Of a DNA stretch of 64,000 nt, positions 13,042-25,475 are shown piece by piece. Within the stretch, counting starts at the first letter, position 1, and every line of letters begins with the position of its first letter. The notes below the pieces were generated by a model. The model was not told the DNA's origin. It made no database searches and saw only the letters and a list, made by a program, of their open reading frames with translations. Source of the DNA: Halicephalobus mephisto (Eukaryota > Nematoda > Chromadorea > Rhabditida > Panagrolaimidae); NCBI GenBank assembly GCA_009193035.1, contig SWDT01000016.1, forward strand, positions 767,605-831,604, read 5' to 3'. The position numbers and the translations under genes are program-made.

Positions 13042-16000
13042 ATGACGGAGCCAAAGAATAACCCCCAAGAACATCCCGTTTTCCCGGAATCCGAGCCCCT
13101 GGTCCACATTCAGAAGCCAAAAGAAGATGATTCTGAGAAGCGAGGATCCAAAGACCAGGACGGGATGTGGACTTCTCGGTGGGCCGTCGGTAAGTAATTC
13201 TTCCTTTTGAGAAATGCTTTAAGAAAGATTTATTAAAATGATAATAAATTTTCATTAAATCGTGTTTTCAGATCCAAAGATCCAGAAATTTGTAAAATTC
13301 TCCAAAATGTGCCAATTGAATCGGCTATTTGGTCACATTGGTCGTTGGGTCGCGATTAATCCATATGCCTTCCTGATTAGTGCCTTGATTATGTCCTCAT
13401 TATGCGGTAAGTCTATTTTAAAAATCAATTATTATCAAAAAAAACAATAATAGTTATATTCTAAAGATTCAAAAATCTCATAAAATTCGGTGCGAACATT
13501 TTTGATTTTTTTTATTTAATCACTTATTCTTCCTCCAAAACAAGTTTTTTGGATTACCGTATGTAATTTTATTTAATTTTGAAGATTTGAATATAATAAC
13601 TATATTTTAAAAAACACGTAAATAACGATCAGAAAATAACAAAATTCGATCGAGGACTTTTCTAATGAAATCTGTTTATGATTTTTTACATTTTCAAAAA
13701 ACATTTATTTTTGGATTTCTAGAAAATCGATTTCTTGCAAATAACTTCAAGCATATCTAGGTTCCGACACGAATTTTTTGATTTTTCTTTTACCTAATTT
13801 TGTAATGTTTCAAGAAATTCCACTTTTTCAGTGGGAATGTTTAAAATGCAATTACGAGACAGAGTTAGGGACGGTTACACTCCCACGACTTCTCCTTCTC
13901 GACGAGAAACAGATATTTTGAGGAACTTTTTCGGATCTAAATCGGATCCTATCATGACGTCTGTCCTCTTGCTGGCAAGGGACAAGGGTTCTATGCACAG
14001 ACCAGAATACATGGCTGAAGCATTACGGATTCACAATTATATTATGAAACACGTTAACATTACTGTCGGAAACAAGGAATTTGTTTTTGATAAAATGTGC
14101 GGAAACGCCTGTCAAATGAACTACTTTTTTGAATTATTAGCGGTAAGTTTTAGTTTAATTTTCACATACAAAAACAGAACTTTTTCGATTTCCCTTATAT
14201 AATTATCGGTTGTTTAGTTCATTTCGTGTATAAAAACTGGAAAATCTAACTTTTAACATTCTCATTTATCAACATTCATTAATAAGACTGAATCTATACA
14301 TAAAGATATTAACTTTTGAGAATTAATATATAGAAAGTCATTTATAGTTGATTTCATATGTGAAATCCGTGAAGAATTATTTTCTTGAACTTTTCTGTGT
14401 TTGAAATTGTATCTTTTCAGACAGAATTTGGCAAGATTGCCTCAGGAGACATCCATAAAGAAATCTTTCGTGCTTGGCAACAGTTGAATTTCCCGATAAC
14501 TAATATCCATGGTATCGACATGCACTTTGAAAGAAATTTCTTCGGAGTTAAGGTCGCTGGGAACGAGACCGAGCATTCCCCGACTGTAAATGACTCTCTT
14601 GCTGCTATTCACAATTTCACCAATATCCGGTGGATCGAGATTATTCGACTGGACTACAAGGGAGAGACAGTTCATGGATTGGATGAGGAAACCTTGGCCC
14701 GATGGGAGATGACTTTGTACAAGTACTCGAGAGAGGAATTCCACTCTGATCTTGTTGAGTTTCTCGTCATCGGATCGGAAATTGTCGATTACGAAATGAA
14801 CAAAGAAAGCCAGTTGATGGGGAGATTTGTCGGTCTCGGTTTCGCTTTGATGATCGTCTTCGCCATCTGTTCCAACGCCCTCAACAGCTACTTCTACCAG
14901 AGCTACTCCTTTTCCATCAACATCATCAGCATCGTCGCTACAGTATGCTCGTTGTTGTCAGTCGGAGTCACTTTGGGGTTGTATGGAATCGTGGGGATGA
15001 GAGTGAACTCGGTCATGTTGATAATGCCCTTCTTGACCCTGGGGATCGGGGTCAACGACTCCTTCATGCTCGCACATGCCTACTTCCGACACAAAAGGAC
15101 TTCTCCAGATGTCGTATCCCTAATGCAAGCGACATACGCAGAAGTCGGACCAAGCATCACCATCACAACGTTGACGAACGTCGTGACTTTCCTCATCGGA
15201 GCAATGATGCCGACGGCAGAATTTCAGTTGTTCTGCACAGCTGCGGCCATGGCTTTGGGGTATTCCTACATCTTCACTGTTGTCTGTTTCGGTCCAACTT
15301 TAGCAATCATTCATCGACAGAAATCACTATCTTCGATGAATCAAGTCAAAGCAAAGGTTCGAGAAAGACTCCACTCTTGTTGTGAAGCTTTCGTCGATGC
15401 ATATTCCAAAGTAATGTGCTCCAGATTGTTCCATCTCTTCAACTTTGTAGTATTTATGACCTACATGGGATTTGCGATATATGGAACGATCAATATCAGT
15501 GCCAAACTGGATACAGAGAAGATTCTGCCGCGGCACAGCGTGATCAAGAGACCTCATCAGTTGCTGGCCCACAAAGTCTGGTTTGAATATTATCCTCTCC
15601 AAGTATTCATCAACAAGCCATTTAACATGACAGATCTGCAGCAGATGAAAGATTTCGACGATATGATGAACGAGTTTTATTCGATGCCGAACAACAAAGG
15701 TAGGGATTTTATCATTTTGTGGAGAAACTAGTTTTTTATAACTTAAAAATGTGTTCATATATCTATTTTTAATTCTTCAGATATAGAAACTAATAATATA
15801 TGAATGCATTATTGAAAGGTGAACATCAAGGATCTTCACTAGAAATAAGGACTTTTTCGATATATCAATTTCCACTTTTTACTATTGATAGCTTTCTTAA
15901 TTATTGTTTTCCAGGTAAAAAATACACCATGAGCTGGCTTGAAGAATATAAAAAGTACTTCAACGACAGTATAGAAGATTTCGATTTTGATTTCAACGCA

Positions 16001-17276
16001 AGTGACGGTGTCACGGAAGATCAAGGCGAAAGACCCGTCACCGGCTACGACCTCCGTTACTTCAAGCAATTTCTCTCCAGTCCGATCTACAGACACCTCA
16101 AAATTCTCATCAAGTACATTGATGCTGATGATTGGAGAGATATCAAGATCAATCAATTCACCTTCACTCTTGTCTATGCTGGATTGAGCAACTGGCAAGA
16201 AAGAATCGACATCATGATCAAGTGGAGAGAAATCGCCGCTAAATACGAGAACTCCCTAGAAGTGAGTGTGTGGGAACCCAACGGAATGTTCGTAGATCAG
16301 ATGCTGAGTCTGAAGCAAGTGAGTCTTCAGTCAGCATTACTGACAATCCTCTGCATGCTCATCGTCTGCATCATCTTTATCCAGAATCCGCTGGGAGTTA
16401 TAGCGGCAGTCTCGTCTATTGGATCGATAGTCATCGGAGTCATTGGTTATCTCTACTTCTGGAACCTCGATCTCGATCCAGCGTCATTAGGAGCGATTCT
16501 GATGAGTGTAGGGATGTCCGTGGACTTTACTGCCCATACCATTTACGCTTACTTGAGGAAGAAGAGACATGTCTACGAAAATGGGAAAGACATAGTCGTC
16601 GCCTTGGATTCTGAATTTGAGAGAATGAAAAACTGTGTTAGTTCCATCATGTATCCTATGTTCCAAGGAGGATGCAGTACCATCGTTTGTGTGATGCCAT
16701 TGCTGTGCATTCCAGTGAGTTCATTTTAGGCAAATTAATAACGCTAGTTTTTCCTATATCAAAAATTTAAAAATACTGTTTTCGATATATAAATTCCACC
16801 AAAAATGGCCTTTCATATACAAAAAGTATTAAAAGAATTTCTATATATTAAAAAGTACAAATTTTAGTTCTTGTTTTTTGAGATTTCGATGTATGAAAAG
16901 TCAGTGTTTTAACTAGTAATTCAAAAATTGTAAATTTTCATTTACGAAAAATACTTGAAAAATGGATTTTCATATATGAATGATTCGGAAATTAAATATG
17001 TTAGATCGGAAAACCAAGTAATTTTTATTTAATTTTCAGGATTATATTCCACTTGTTTTCTTCAAAACAATCATCCTTGTCGTCGTCTTCGGGCTCTACC
17101 ACGGTTGCGTTGTCCTGCCGGGCTTTATGGTCCTCTTCACTCCGGTAACCGAGAAATGGTACAACAACCTTAAAAAAAGATTCGGCAACAATAACCGAAA
17201 AGAAAGCCATATCGTGCTCGAATCAGTCCAATTGACCTCCATCAGATTGACTGACGACAGAATTGTCACTCCATGA
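13042..17276 (+). CDS. Patched-related (PTR) membrane protein, RND/sterol-sensing-domain family
   Basis: The model has six exons: 13042-13189, 13272-13406, 13832-14142, 14421-15699, 15915-16714 and 17040-17276. All phases agree and give 969 residues. A cytosolic N-terminus leads to a first membrane helix near residue 75 (PYAFLISALIM). A large ectodomain follows (GYTPTTSPSRRETDILR, then PIMTSVLLL, typical of PTR proteins). A sterol-sensing block begins near residue 329 and contains GIGVND near residue 406, the GxxxD-type motif of the RND proton relay. A second ectodomain and a second helix bundle follow, ending in HGCVVLPGFMVL. Nematode PTR proteins act at apical membranes in moulting, cuticle formation and sterol or lipid handling. 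The length fits the family. A splice acceptor lies only 5 nt before the ATG. The next gene starts 242 bp downstream on the same strand. Confidence 0.95.
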
Positions 17277-17518
17277 CTATTGTAGAAATCTTCCAAATTT
17301 ATAATTTTTAAAACTGGTCATTAACGATTTTTTTGCATTTCCGAATGTAAGTTGCCTTTTTCACGGGTTCTAGTTGTCTCGAAATTGTTTCGAATATTTT
17401 GTTTGGTACTTTATCTCAGGGAAAAAGTCCAAATAAAATTCACATTATTAAAAACACGAAAATGCAAATTTGGAAGTTACAAATTGTGAGAAAAAAATGT
17501 GTAGAATTGATCTATAAG

Positions 17519-18900
17519 ATGTCTCAACAGTACAAAAATACAAAACCGAGATATCTTCCGAAGGACACTGTAATCCATCAAAAGTTCAAAGTCGAAAAGA
17601 TTATCGGATCTGGAGGATTCGGAGAGATATACAAGGCTGTTGATGATGTAGGTTTATTTTTGTGATTTGAGGAAATACAGAGGTAATTTGCAATCATCTC
17701 TGAGTGCAATCAACATATAAGGACAGTTAACTACGTTTCTCACATACTGGATTCTGAGCGCAATCGATATTAGGATTGCAATTCGAAGAAAGTTAGTCCC
17801 AATTGAGTACAATCAACGTGCTTGTCTTTAATTGCAGGAAAAAATGACCCGAGGATGTTGATTGTTCTCAACTAGGATCAATTTTCGTTGAATTACAATC
17901 CTATTTTCAACTACGCTCAGAATTCAATATATGAGAAGCGTAAGTAACTGTCCTTATCTATTGATTATATTAAGATGCAATTTTAAATTACTTGTGCATA
18001 TAAATACATGACTAGTAACATGCATGAAGTTGGACGATTTGTGGATATAAGCTTTCGATATTTTGTAATATCATCGAAGCCATAAAAATCATAAGCATTT
18101 ACTAATGATGTTTTGCATATCAGATGACGAATATAGCAGTGGCAATCAAGGTTAGTCCTATGGACTATGAACCAGGAAGGATGATTCTTGAGCAACAAGT
18201 CTTATTTAAACTCCGAGGTTGTCATCATGTCCCTCAATTCATCGCGAGTGGAACTCACGGCAATTATTTCTATATCATGATGGAAATACTCGGAAGGAAT
18301 CTATCCGATCTCAAGAAACGGAGCGAGAACAAAAAGTTCTCACCAGGAACTGTCCTCAGAGTCGGTCAACAGATGATTCTTGGAATCAAAGCCATCCACG
18401 ACATCGGGTATCTACATCGAGACATCAAGCCGTCCAACATGTGCATCGGATTAGGAGGAATGAACAAAAGAATCATCTACATTGTTGATTTTGGGATGAC
18501 ACGTCAGTATCGACACGACAAACACGGAGGGTTCAGAAGAGAAAGGTCCTATGCTGCATTCAGAGGCACAATGAGGTATGCATCTATCAGGGCCCACGAG
18601 AGGAAGGAGCAAGGACCCGCGGATGACTTTTGGTCGCTTTATTATACTTTGATCGAACTCGTCGAAGGAAGTCTTCCGTGGAAATCTCTCTCTGTCTCTG
18701 ACGAAATCAGGAAATTAAAAGAAGATCTTACCTTCCAAGAGATGTGTAAATCCCTCCCTAAAAGCTTCGAAAATTTCCCACACCATCTAGAAGAACTCCA
18801 ATACGGTCAGCTGCCGAACTACTCCTTGCTGTCGTCGATTCTTCAGAAAGCGCTTCCGGACGACGTGACATCGGAAACTCCATTTGATTGGGAAGAATAG
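17519..18900 (+). CDS. Casein kinase 1 / tau-tubulin kinase-like protein kinase
   Basis: Two exons, 17519-17647 and 18124-18900, encode 301 residues. The glycine loop GSGGFG is at residues 30-35. The ATP-binding Lys is in VAIK at 52, the catalytic loop HRDIKPSN starts at 141, and DFG is at 165-167. The RYASIRAHER segment replaces the usual APE motif and is the CK1/TTBK signature. All catalytic residues are present, so an active Ser/Thr kinase is expected. The protein is only the kinase domain. This form is greatly expanded in nematodes, where many members are sperm-enriched (family knowledge, not seen here). The 476-bp intron contains a foldback element. An upstream in-frame ATG at 17462 would add 19 residues. 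I prefer 17519 because the sequence from MSQQY onward resembles family N-termini. Confidence 0.93.
17715..17958. mobile_element. Foldback / MITE-like inverted repeat in kinase intron
   Basis: About 105-bp arms in inverted orientation (left 17715-17822, right about 17852-17958) pair at roughly 80 percent by eye. The outermost 13 bases, ATAAGGACAGTTA at the left and its complement at the right, are perfect. The element is about 244 bp, has no open frame, and may have duplicated an AT or TA dinucleotide on insertion. This fits a non-autonomous DNA transposon (MITE). No second copy was noticed in the window. Confidence 0.7.
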
Positions 18901-19058
18901 TCTTTATTTATGAAAGAAATCAAGACAGAAAAGTAGTTATTGATTGAGTTGCTTCGAATGCTGTCAATAAAAGGATTTCGTTATCATTCGCGCGCTGGTC
19001 TCTCTGTTCTTTTTCGTTTTTTCCTCGTCTTTCGGATTTCTCTTTTGTCTCCTCGGCA

Positions 19059-19920
19059 ATGACGGAACTCGAAAATTTCTTCGCAAAGAAGGCTTCTAAA
19101 AGCAAGAAGAATGTCCTTTCCGTCGGGCTCCTCGAAGAACGCCTCAACCAGGCCATGGTGAATCAGGTAATTTTCATTTTTTGTTAAAAATTCATATATT
19201 ACTTTCAATTTTAGGCCGAAACCAAACAGGATCTTGTCGCAAATTCAGATCCCAATAGCATTGTCTTTTGCGAAGGAGATGCTCCTGATTCTGAATGGTT
19301 AGATCCAAGTGAAGCTGCCGCGATGAATTTCGAGGAAATTGGAATCAAGGACATGACACTGTCTGGTGATGCTGATCAAGACATGAGTGATAATGAGACT
19401 GAGACAATGAATGATGTTCCCAAGACTTGGAAAACTGAACAAGTGAGTTTTTTTTATAAATTGCTAATTGTGTCAGAATATCTCTAGGAGAATGATGAGG
19501 AAATCCTTATGCCGCCTGCAAAATCTTCTGTTCGTACCAAATATGTCCCACCAACAGTTGCACGTCTTCGTCCGCAAAATGTTCAACTTGATTTGAAAAA
19601 TGAGGAAATGTTCCCTTCTCTTGACATGGCTGAACAAAAGGAAAAGGAGATAAAGAAGACTCTTGCCAAAGCTCTCAAGTAAGCTGTTAATATAATTTTC
19701 AAAATAATTCACCGTCGTTTTTAGGTCGGAAGGTGGCTGGACCGTCCAAGGGTCAAACAAGTCCGCTGCAAAGTCGATGCAAAACCCGAATGTTTATCTT
19801 CCTCCTCAACTTCGTCTTCCCGCATCTCAATCTGCATGGCCCAAAGATGAAACTGGTCTCAAATCAGAACCGATTGTCGAGAAGAAAAACAAGTACGTTC
19901 CTCCTGCCTTGCGTCAGTAG
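19059..19920 (+). CDS. CDV3-like protein
   Basis: Four exons, 19059-19166, 19215-19442, 19488-19678 and 19725-19920, encode 240 residues with consistent phases. The N-terminus MTELENFFAKKASKSKK resembles the LDxFFAKxDKKKK start of CDV3 homologues. The middle is acidic. The second half has WKTEQ, KYVPPTVARLRP, FPSL and a final KYVPPALRQ, in keeping with the short conserved blocks of CDV3. The molecular function of CDV3 is poorly known. The rest of the protein looks disordered. The gene begins 158 bp after the kinase stop on the same strand. No acceptor is seen next to its ATG, so it probably has its own promoter (pyrimidine-rich leader 19000-19058). The name is tentative. Confidence 0.6.
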
Positions 19921-21039
19921 AATCTGATGCAGGTGATATCTGTCAATTACTGTATTGTAGACAATCGGGTTCTTGTGTCAGATTTTTGACTGATTTTGAT
20001 TTTTTGTTTATTGAATAAAAAATAAAAAATTACTTGTTTAGAAGGTACTTTACTCAAAGTTGCTTTTTGAAACAATTTATAGCTGGTGTTGTAACTTTTC
20101 AGGTAGATATTGAGAATCCGTATTTTATTTTTGTTAAATGCTTTTGGAAAATGAGGAAATGGGATAAATGTGTAAAATGTCATATATCGAAAACTGAAAA
20201 AGAACAAGTGCTTTCTTGCCTGCTCGTCGAGGTTTAGCGACTTCATTTTTGAGATGCTCGTTTTCTGCTTTAACCAATTTTAACATTTTTTCTTTTTTCG
20301 TCTTGATTACAACTACCTCATTGATTTTTCGGAAAAACGATTACAAACATGAGAAAACACAATTCTAAATTTAGACATTATTCCGATTATCTGGCTTCAG
20401 AAGACCGTTTAGCAAAAATAGAATACAGATTCTGAATCAGTATTTTGAGAACTATAAAGTGATATATAACTCATTCCAAAAGACCACTTTGAGTAAAGTC
20501 CTTTTTTGTGAGACTTTGTTGAATTGCAACAATCATTTTGGTTAATTAGCACTTGTAAGACCAAAAATCATGAATTTTTGGAATTTTTCATTTAAATACT
20601 CATTTAATTTATTAAAATAAATGAGGAATCACAATGTTCAACAAACACTTAGACCATGACGAAATCGTTATCTTTTTTGCTGAATAAAAGCACCAAGTCT
20701 GCGACATGTTCAATTTCGTCATGAGATTAAAGAACAGTTTTTTCGTTATAACTCTGTTAAATTACGTCATTTTTTGATCAATTTTTTTTAAAATTACAGC
20801 TTACATTATCCTCTACCTAATGGAAGCAGCGGGAAAGATCAAGGATGAATTAAAATGTTTCCAGGAAAATCTCAGCCTAAATATTTCGCAATCTTCAATA
20901 AAACAATTAAGCTATACTCTATAATGAAAAAATTATCAGTCATTTGACTCCTCCTCCATTTGTAAAGTCTTGCCATATATAAGCTCGTCGAATTTTCCAG
21001 TTAGATACATTTTGGTTATTTATTTTTCAACGCTGAAAC
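19921..21039. other. Intergenic region
   Basis: About 1.1 kb of AT-rich DNA between the CDV3-like gene and the gene at 21040. It holds the 3' UTR of the former (AATAAA-like signals near 20010) and presumably the promoter of the latter. No gene, RNA or repeat recognised. Confidence 0.5.
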
Positions 21040-22194
21040 ATGACTGGTTATTTCGAGAATTATTCTTCAAGATGTCCAGAATCACATAAGTCGTATAATA
21101 GGACCTTCAAACGTCACACGCCATATAACGATCAGAATCGCCGTGAACGACCTGCATGTTGTAAATTTAAACAAGTAATTTTCGGTATTCGATTGTCTGA
21201 TGGCAACCATGGTGTGTTATTCTTGCTTGAGAACAACAAAGAGAAGTATGTTCCAACAACGGATTATCTTGGTTACATCCTGTCAAACTACCGAGCGGCC
21301 ACCCAAGTTAGCTACATCCACCTCGATCGTAGCTTGTCTTTTTCTCCATTCGACATTGAGATTAGTAGAGAATGGACGAAATCCAATAAAAGTTGTCGAA
21401 AAGTAAGCCATTTACTCTCCTTAATGCTAATCTAAAATTTTAGGCTACCATGGAAGGTACTTGGAATGAAAGAGATGTCGTCCAATTTTTCAAGACATTT
21501 TCTCACCTTGAGAAATTTGCTCTTAAAATTATTTCAGACATAACCGAGGATGCACTTAAAACACTTTGTGAATCACAGAACAATCCTATGAATGATTTAT
21601 CTATTGATACTACTGAAACACAAATGTGGTCTTTCTATAAATCTATTATGGGTCTTGCAAATGCTGGAGAAAAACTCCAAACTGCCTGGGTTATGGTTAG
21701 GCATATTCCTCGCAACGATCCCATGTGTAATATATATAAGGTTAGTTGTTACATATCTTTGTAAATTCATATATGATTATATTTATGAATGAGACTTGTT
21801 CTAATTTCGATTATTCTGAAAATACCAAAAGGGCATTGTTTTTGTTTTTTGAATTTTCAAATACTGCAAAATAGCACAAGAAGATCTTCTGTGCTGCATT
21901 TTGTATTTTTTAATTCAACGGTAAAAGTTCTTTTTCATATTTTTGGACTTGTAAAAAGTAGAGGAAGACAACTTTCACAATTCTAAATATTCTTTTGTAA
22001 TATATGTGCATTTTCAGATCCTCTCGAAATTCAAAAAACCTTGCGAAATCATCATTGCTGCAGAGAAATGTCTTCCAGAAAACAAAGATGAACTTATAAA
22101 AGCAGGATTCACATACAAATTGTCCTCTAATAACCACCAATTCAAGAAAAAAATTGACAATGTGGAGTTGAGTATATATATCCGTTGTAGTTGA
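21040..22194 (+). CDS. Unrecognised 278-residue protein
   Basis: Three exons, 21040-21402, 21444-21740 and 22018-22194, join in phase 0 with GT..AG introns. The first intron is 41 bp. The N-terminus is polar and basic. It is followed by CKFKQVIFGIRLSDG, a segment of alternating hydrophobic residues, and later EIIIAAEKCLPENKDELIKAG near the C-terminus. No signal peptide or membrane helix is seen. The layout (short leader, then a region rich in beta-strand and helix patterns) recalls nematode F-box-associated families, but no F-box is recognised and I do not assign a function. Clean splicing and steady codon use support a real gene. Confidence 0.6.
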
Positions 22195-23246
22195 AGTTTC
22201 TGTGTACTCACATGTCCACATAATGATAACAGGATTTTGGTGATCTTCTGATATCATTTTGTGTTTTAAGGAATTGATTAATAATATTCATCTCCATTAT
22301 TCATGATAAATGTTTTTCAATCTGAATAATCTTGATAATGACTTTGTTGATTTTTGTTTAAAAGAGATTTATCAAAAGATAATAAAAAAATTGTTAAAAA
22401 CTGGATTTTTGTCATCAAAATTTTAACAACTTTTTCGTTGGCATTTAAAAATTTTGTTTCTACAAGGTTTCCGTCAATTAAAAATACTTTGAATTCTAAA
22501 GAATGTGCTTTTAACGAAGTTGATTCTGGAAGATCCTGTCAAGTGTAGAATTTCAATAATAAAATATTTAGCTAAAGTATTGTAGGTACAAAGATCGGAC
22601 TTAAACTGCAGACGGCCTAGACAAAATACCCAAAGCTCCGCCCAGTCAGCCGACGCCTGTGAAGTGAGACTAAAGTGTTAGAGAGTCAGTCTTTGAGAAA
22701 TTCCAGCTTTAGACGGGTCCGAGTTTGACTTCGGTCAAACGAGGATTCTTCCTCTTTTGTTTCATGCTTATGTTAAGATAAATAAGCTTAATTGCTAATA
22801 GTAGGAACCAACAGTTTTCCGTCCAACCACCAACACCGTTACCACCTTTATATTTACTACAGTATCAGATGGAGACAATTTCAAACCTAGAAATCTTGAC
22901 AATCGACTCCCATCTCTGAGTAAAGATCATCATTCAAGGATTAGTCATATTTAGCTAAAACCATATTTCACAATTAGCATCTGAAGTCAATTTATACTGG
23001 TGGTTATTATTTTACTAACATTACATACAAACTACATATAGGGAGATCATTCATTACCAATTTATTGTCAATTCTTCGTTTACGATAAAAGTATTGATTT
23101 TATAAAAACATCAAAAATTCTCCATTGTCATTATCAGTACTTTCGCAATCAAAACGGAAAATAAGTCTAGTAATTCACGTTTGCTGACTCACTTTGTATT
23201 CATCTTTGGGAATTTGTAAATTCAAAAATTAACAATTTCTCCATTA
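22195..23246. other. Intergenic region containing repeat copy 1
   Basis: Convergent 3' ends of the gene at 21040-22194 and the receptor kinase at 23247-24994. Apart from the 215-bp structured repeat at 22615-22829 I see nothing coding. Confidence 0.5.
22615..22829 (+). repeat. Structured 215-bp element, copy 1 (possible non-coding RNA)
   Basis: This stretch matches 28072-28286 along its whole length at roughly 80 percent by eye, in the same orientation. Both copies share ACCCAAAGCTCC, GTGTTAGAGAGTCAGTCTTT, a perfect 7-bp hairpin GTTTGAC-TTCG-GTCAAAC (22723-22740 here) and CAGTTTTCCG near the 3' end. The hairpin has the very stable C(UUCG)G tetraloop on the + strand, so + strand RNA is the likelier product. 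A second stem, CTAAAG with CTTTAG, can form upstream. No tRNA, snRNA, SRP or spliced-leader signature is recognised. It could equally be a short interspersed repeat. Confidence 0.6.
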
Positions 23247-24994
23247 TTAAACATCAAGGAGAAGTGGGTCATTATTAATCACTGTCTCTGGCATTAATCG
23301 AGCAAATTTCGAATAAATATTGTGGAAATCAGGTCTAACCTCTGGCTGATTATGGAAACCTATAAATTAATGTTTAACATCATAATTTAAACTATTTAAT
23401 TTACATTGAAGAACTTTATTCCATAATTCTTGTGGCATATACTCTGGCTTAGTTAAGCGGCTTCCGTCACGAAGATAGCCTGCAATCTGATCCTGATTTG
23501 TTAACCCTTCTATTTCGTATGGTTTTGTCCGTGCCATTGTCCAAATTTCCCAAGCTGTGACTCCAAAAGCCCACACATCTGTCATTTTTGTAACTTTGTG
23601 GGGTTCTAGAGAACGAACTACCAACTCCAAGGCGAGATGAGTGATAGTACCTCCTCGGAATCGCCCGTTATTGTCGTTCTCATGAAAGGATAACCCAAAA
23701 TCGCTTATTTGAACGGTAAACTCGTCTTTAACGAGGACATTCGAAGCCTTTAAGTCACAATGAAGGATCGGTATACTATGTAAGTGGAGCATGCCATCGG
23801 CGATCTGCACACAAAATCTGGTTAGTTGGTCTTTTGGGAGTCTAACTGTCTTCCTCGCTAAGTAGCTCTTGAGGTTATCTTGCCGCCGAGGCATAATCAA
23901 AATCAAATCATCCTTCATGTTCACCCCCAAGAGGCGAAGAACATGGGGGTGTCTGGGGATTCTCATCATGTTCTCCAGCTCTTCAAACATTTGCTGAAGA
24001 TTGAATATTATGTAGATGTTAAGCAATATTTACATGAATGATGGAATTTAAAAATAAAAGACAACGGAGGATAATAAGGTAAAACTTCTTTAAGATCACT
24101 ACCCAAAAGATGATGTTTAGGAAATGAGTAAGATACTATGTTGTTGTTTCTGAATAACTTGCTCGAAAACTAAGTATTTTCATTTGAGTAGTAATCTTAA
24201 ATATTGTCTTTTCACTTCATCCGAATTTTTTCAGTCTTGGATTTTATCGTGTGAAAATTAACAGTACCTTTTTTTGATCAATATTATTGGCTTTCATAAC
24301 TTTAACAGCCACTTTTACGGACTCTCCATTTGGTTTGTTGTATATACACTGCAAAAAACTAATTTTTATTAAATTTTACTCACGATTTTACCTCGTAAAC
24401 AGTTCCAAAACCTCCGCATCCAATTCGTTTTTTACTTTTAGTATCTAGATATCTCATTGGAATACTTTCTATTTTGTTTTCTTCCAATTCTACCACTTCT
24501 ATTGGATGATTGAAGAACTTTTGTGGTGGTATTCTCGTGCATCTGTGATAGCTAATGAATCCTATTATAACGACAACAATACAGCCGAAGGTAAAGATGT
24601 AAATAGAATTGTTAGTTGTTTGATTACTTACTGGATCTGGAGGTTTTTCTGTAGTTGGAATATTAGGCATAACAGGATAACTTGGGATTGGAATTTGGTA
24701 TCTGTTGATTTTACAGAAGTTATATCTTTTCTCTGGCAATTCTACCACAACTCCATTTTGGCATTCTGAACTGCAGGCAAATGTGGATGATTCCGGCGAT
24801 TCTCCGATGCGATAATCACCGTCGAAACAAGAATCACATTGACTGCTATTCGATCCTATACACGTTCTGCAGCTTGTATGGCATTCGTGGCAACTATTTT
24901 GCGTCTGAAACTCGTGCATTCCGCAAAATAACCTCCCCTCTGACGAAACATTTAAAATAATGAATAATATATTGAAAATATACAATTGATTCAT
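23247..24994 (-). CDS. Receptor-type protein kinase A (furin-like Cys-rich ectodomain)
   Basis: Four exons read right to left, 24392-24994, 24268-24348, 23405-23993 and 23247-23359, encode 461 residues. A signal peptide (MNQLYIFNILFIILNVSS) is followed by a furin-like cysteine-rich segment (CHECHTSCRTC, CDSC) at residues 24-90. One membrane helix lies near 148-170 (YIFTFGCIVVVIIGFISY). The kinase domain starts at the glycine loop GCGGFGTVYE (192-201). Lys 217 (VAVK), the catalytic Asp 308 and DFG 326-328 are present. The catalytic loop is HCDLKASN, with Cys for the usual Arg, and the APE motif is replaced by ALE. The C-lobe (DVWAFGVTAWEIW) is tyrosine-kinase-like, and almost no tail follows. 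The gene is head-to-head with the membrane-protein gene at 25476 and has a close paralogue at 32322-34040. Confidence 0.85.
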
Positions 24995-25475
24995 TGTAGT
25001 ACATTTAAAAAATGTTTTTTTCCTCTTGTTTCTTATCACAACAACACACAATTTTCTTCATTAAGTCTTTGAAAAAATGATAAAATTAATTAAATATAAG
25101 AAAACAACATTATTCTTAAAAATCATGAAAACCCCGGAATTTTCTGTTTAGGACCTTTATAATTTTGTGGATTTTCATTTCTGACCTTGTTTAGATATCA
25201 TCAAAAATTATATATTATTAATAGTTCAGACAGGAAATCCAATTAAAATCTTAAAGGAAAATATGGTAACTGGATAAAATAACCTACAATATGCGTGATC
25301 GTGTTGATTCTTACCTAAGTATTTTATCTCTTTACTGTAGACAAACTATTTATTTTATGATTTACAAATAATTTTTCAATAATCAATACTATAAAATACA
25401 TTTAGTACTTATACTAATAAAAATTGATAAGAAAGTAAGAACACGCAGAATTGATTTTTGTCTTTTGCTGTTAGG
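24995..25475. promoter_or_regulatory. Shared upstream region of receptor kinase A and membrane protein A
   Basis: 481 bp separate the two divergent ATGs. The sequence is AT-rich with no coding features and must hold both promoters. A pyrimidine tract and acceptor (TTTTGCTGTTAG) end 1 nt before the ATG at 25476. No individual element is identified. Confidence 0.45.

Noticed and set aside
13042..19920. PTR, CK1-like kinase and CDV3-like gene as one three-gene operon
   Set aside because: Spacing is compatible (242 and 158 bp), but no acceptor lies next to the CDV3-like ATG and only a weak AG precedes the kinase ATG. Not claimed as a feature.
22720..22745. Possible tRNA T-arm around GTTTGACTTCGGTCAAAC
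   Set aside because: The stem is 7 bp with a 4-base loop, without a TTCGA loop, acceptor stem or anticodon arm nearby, so it is not a tRNA.
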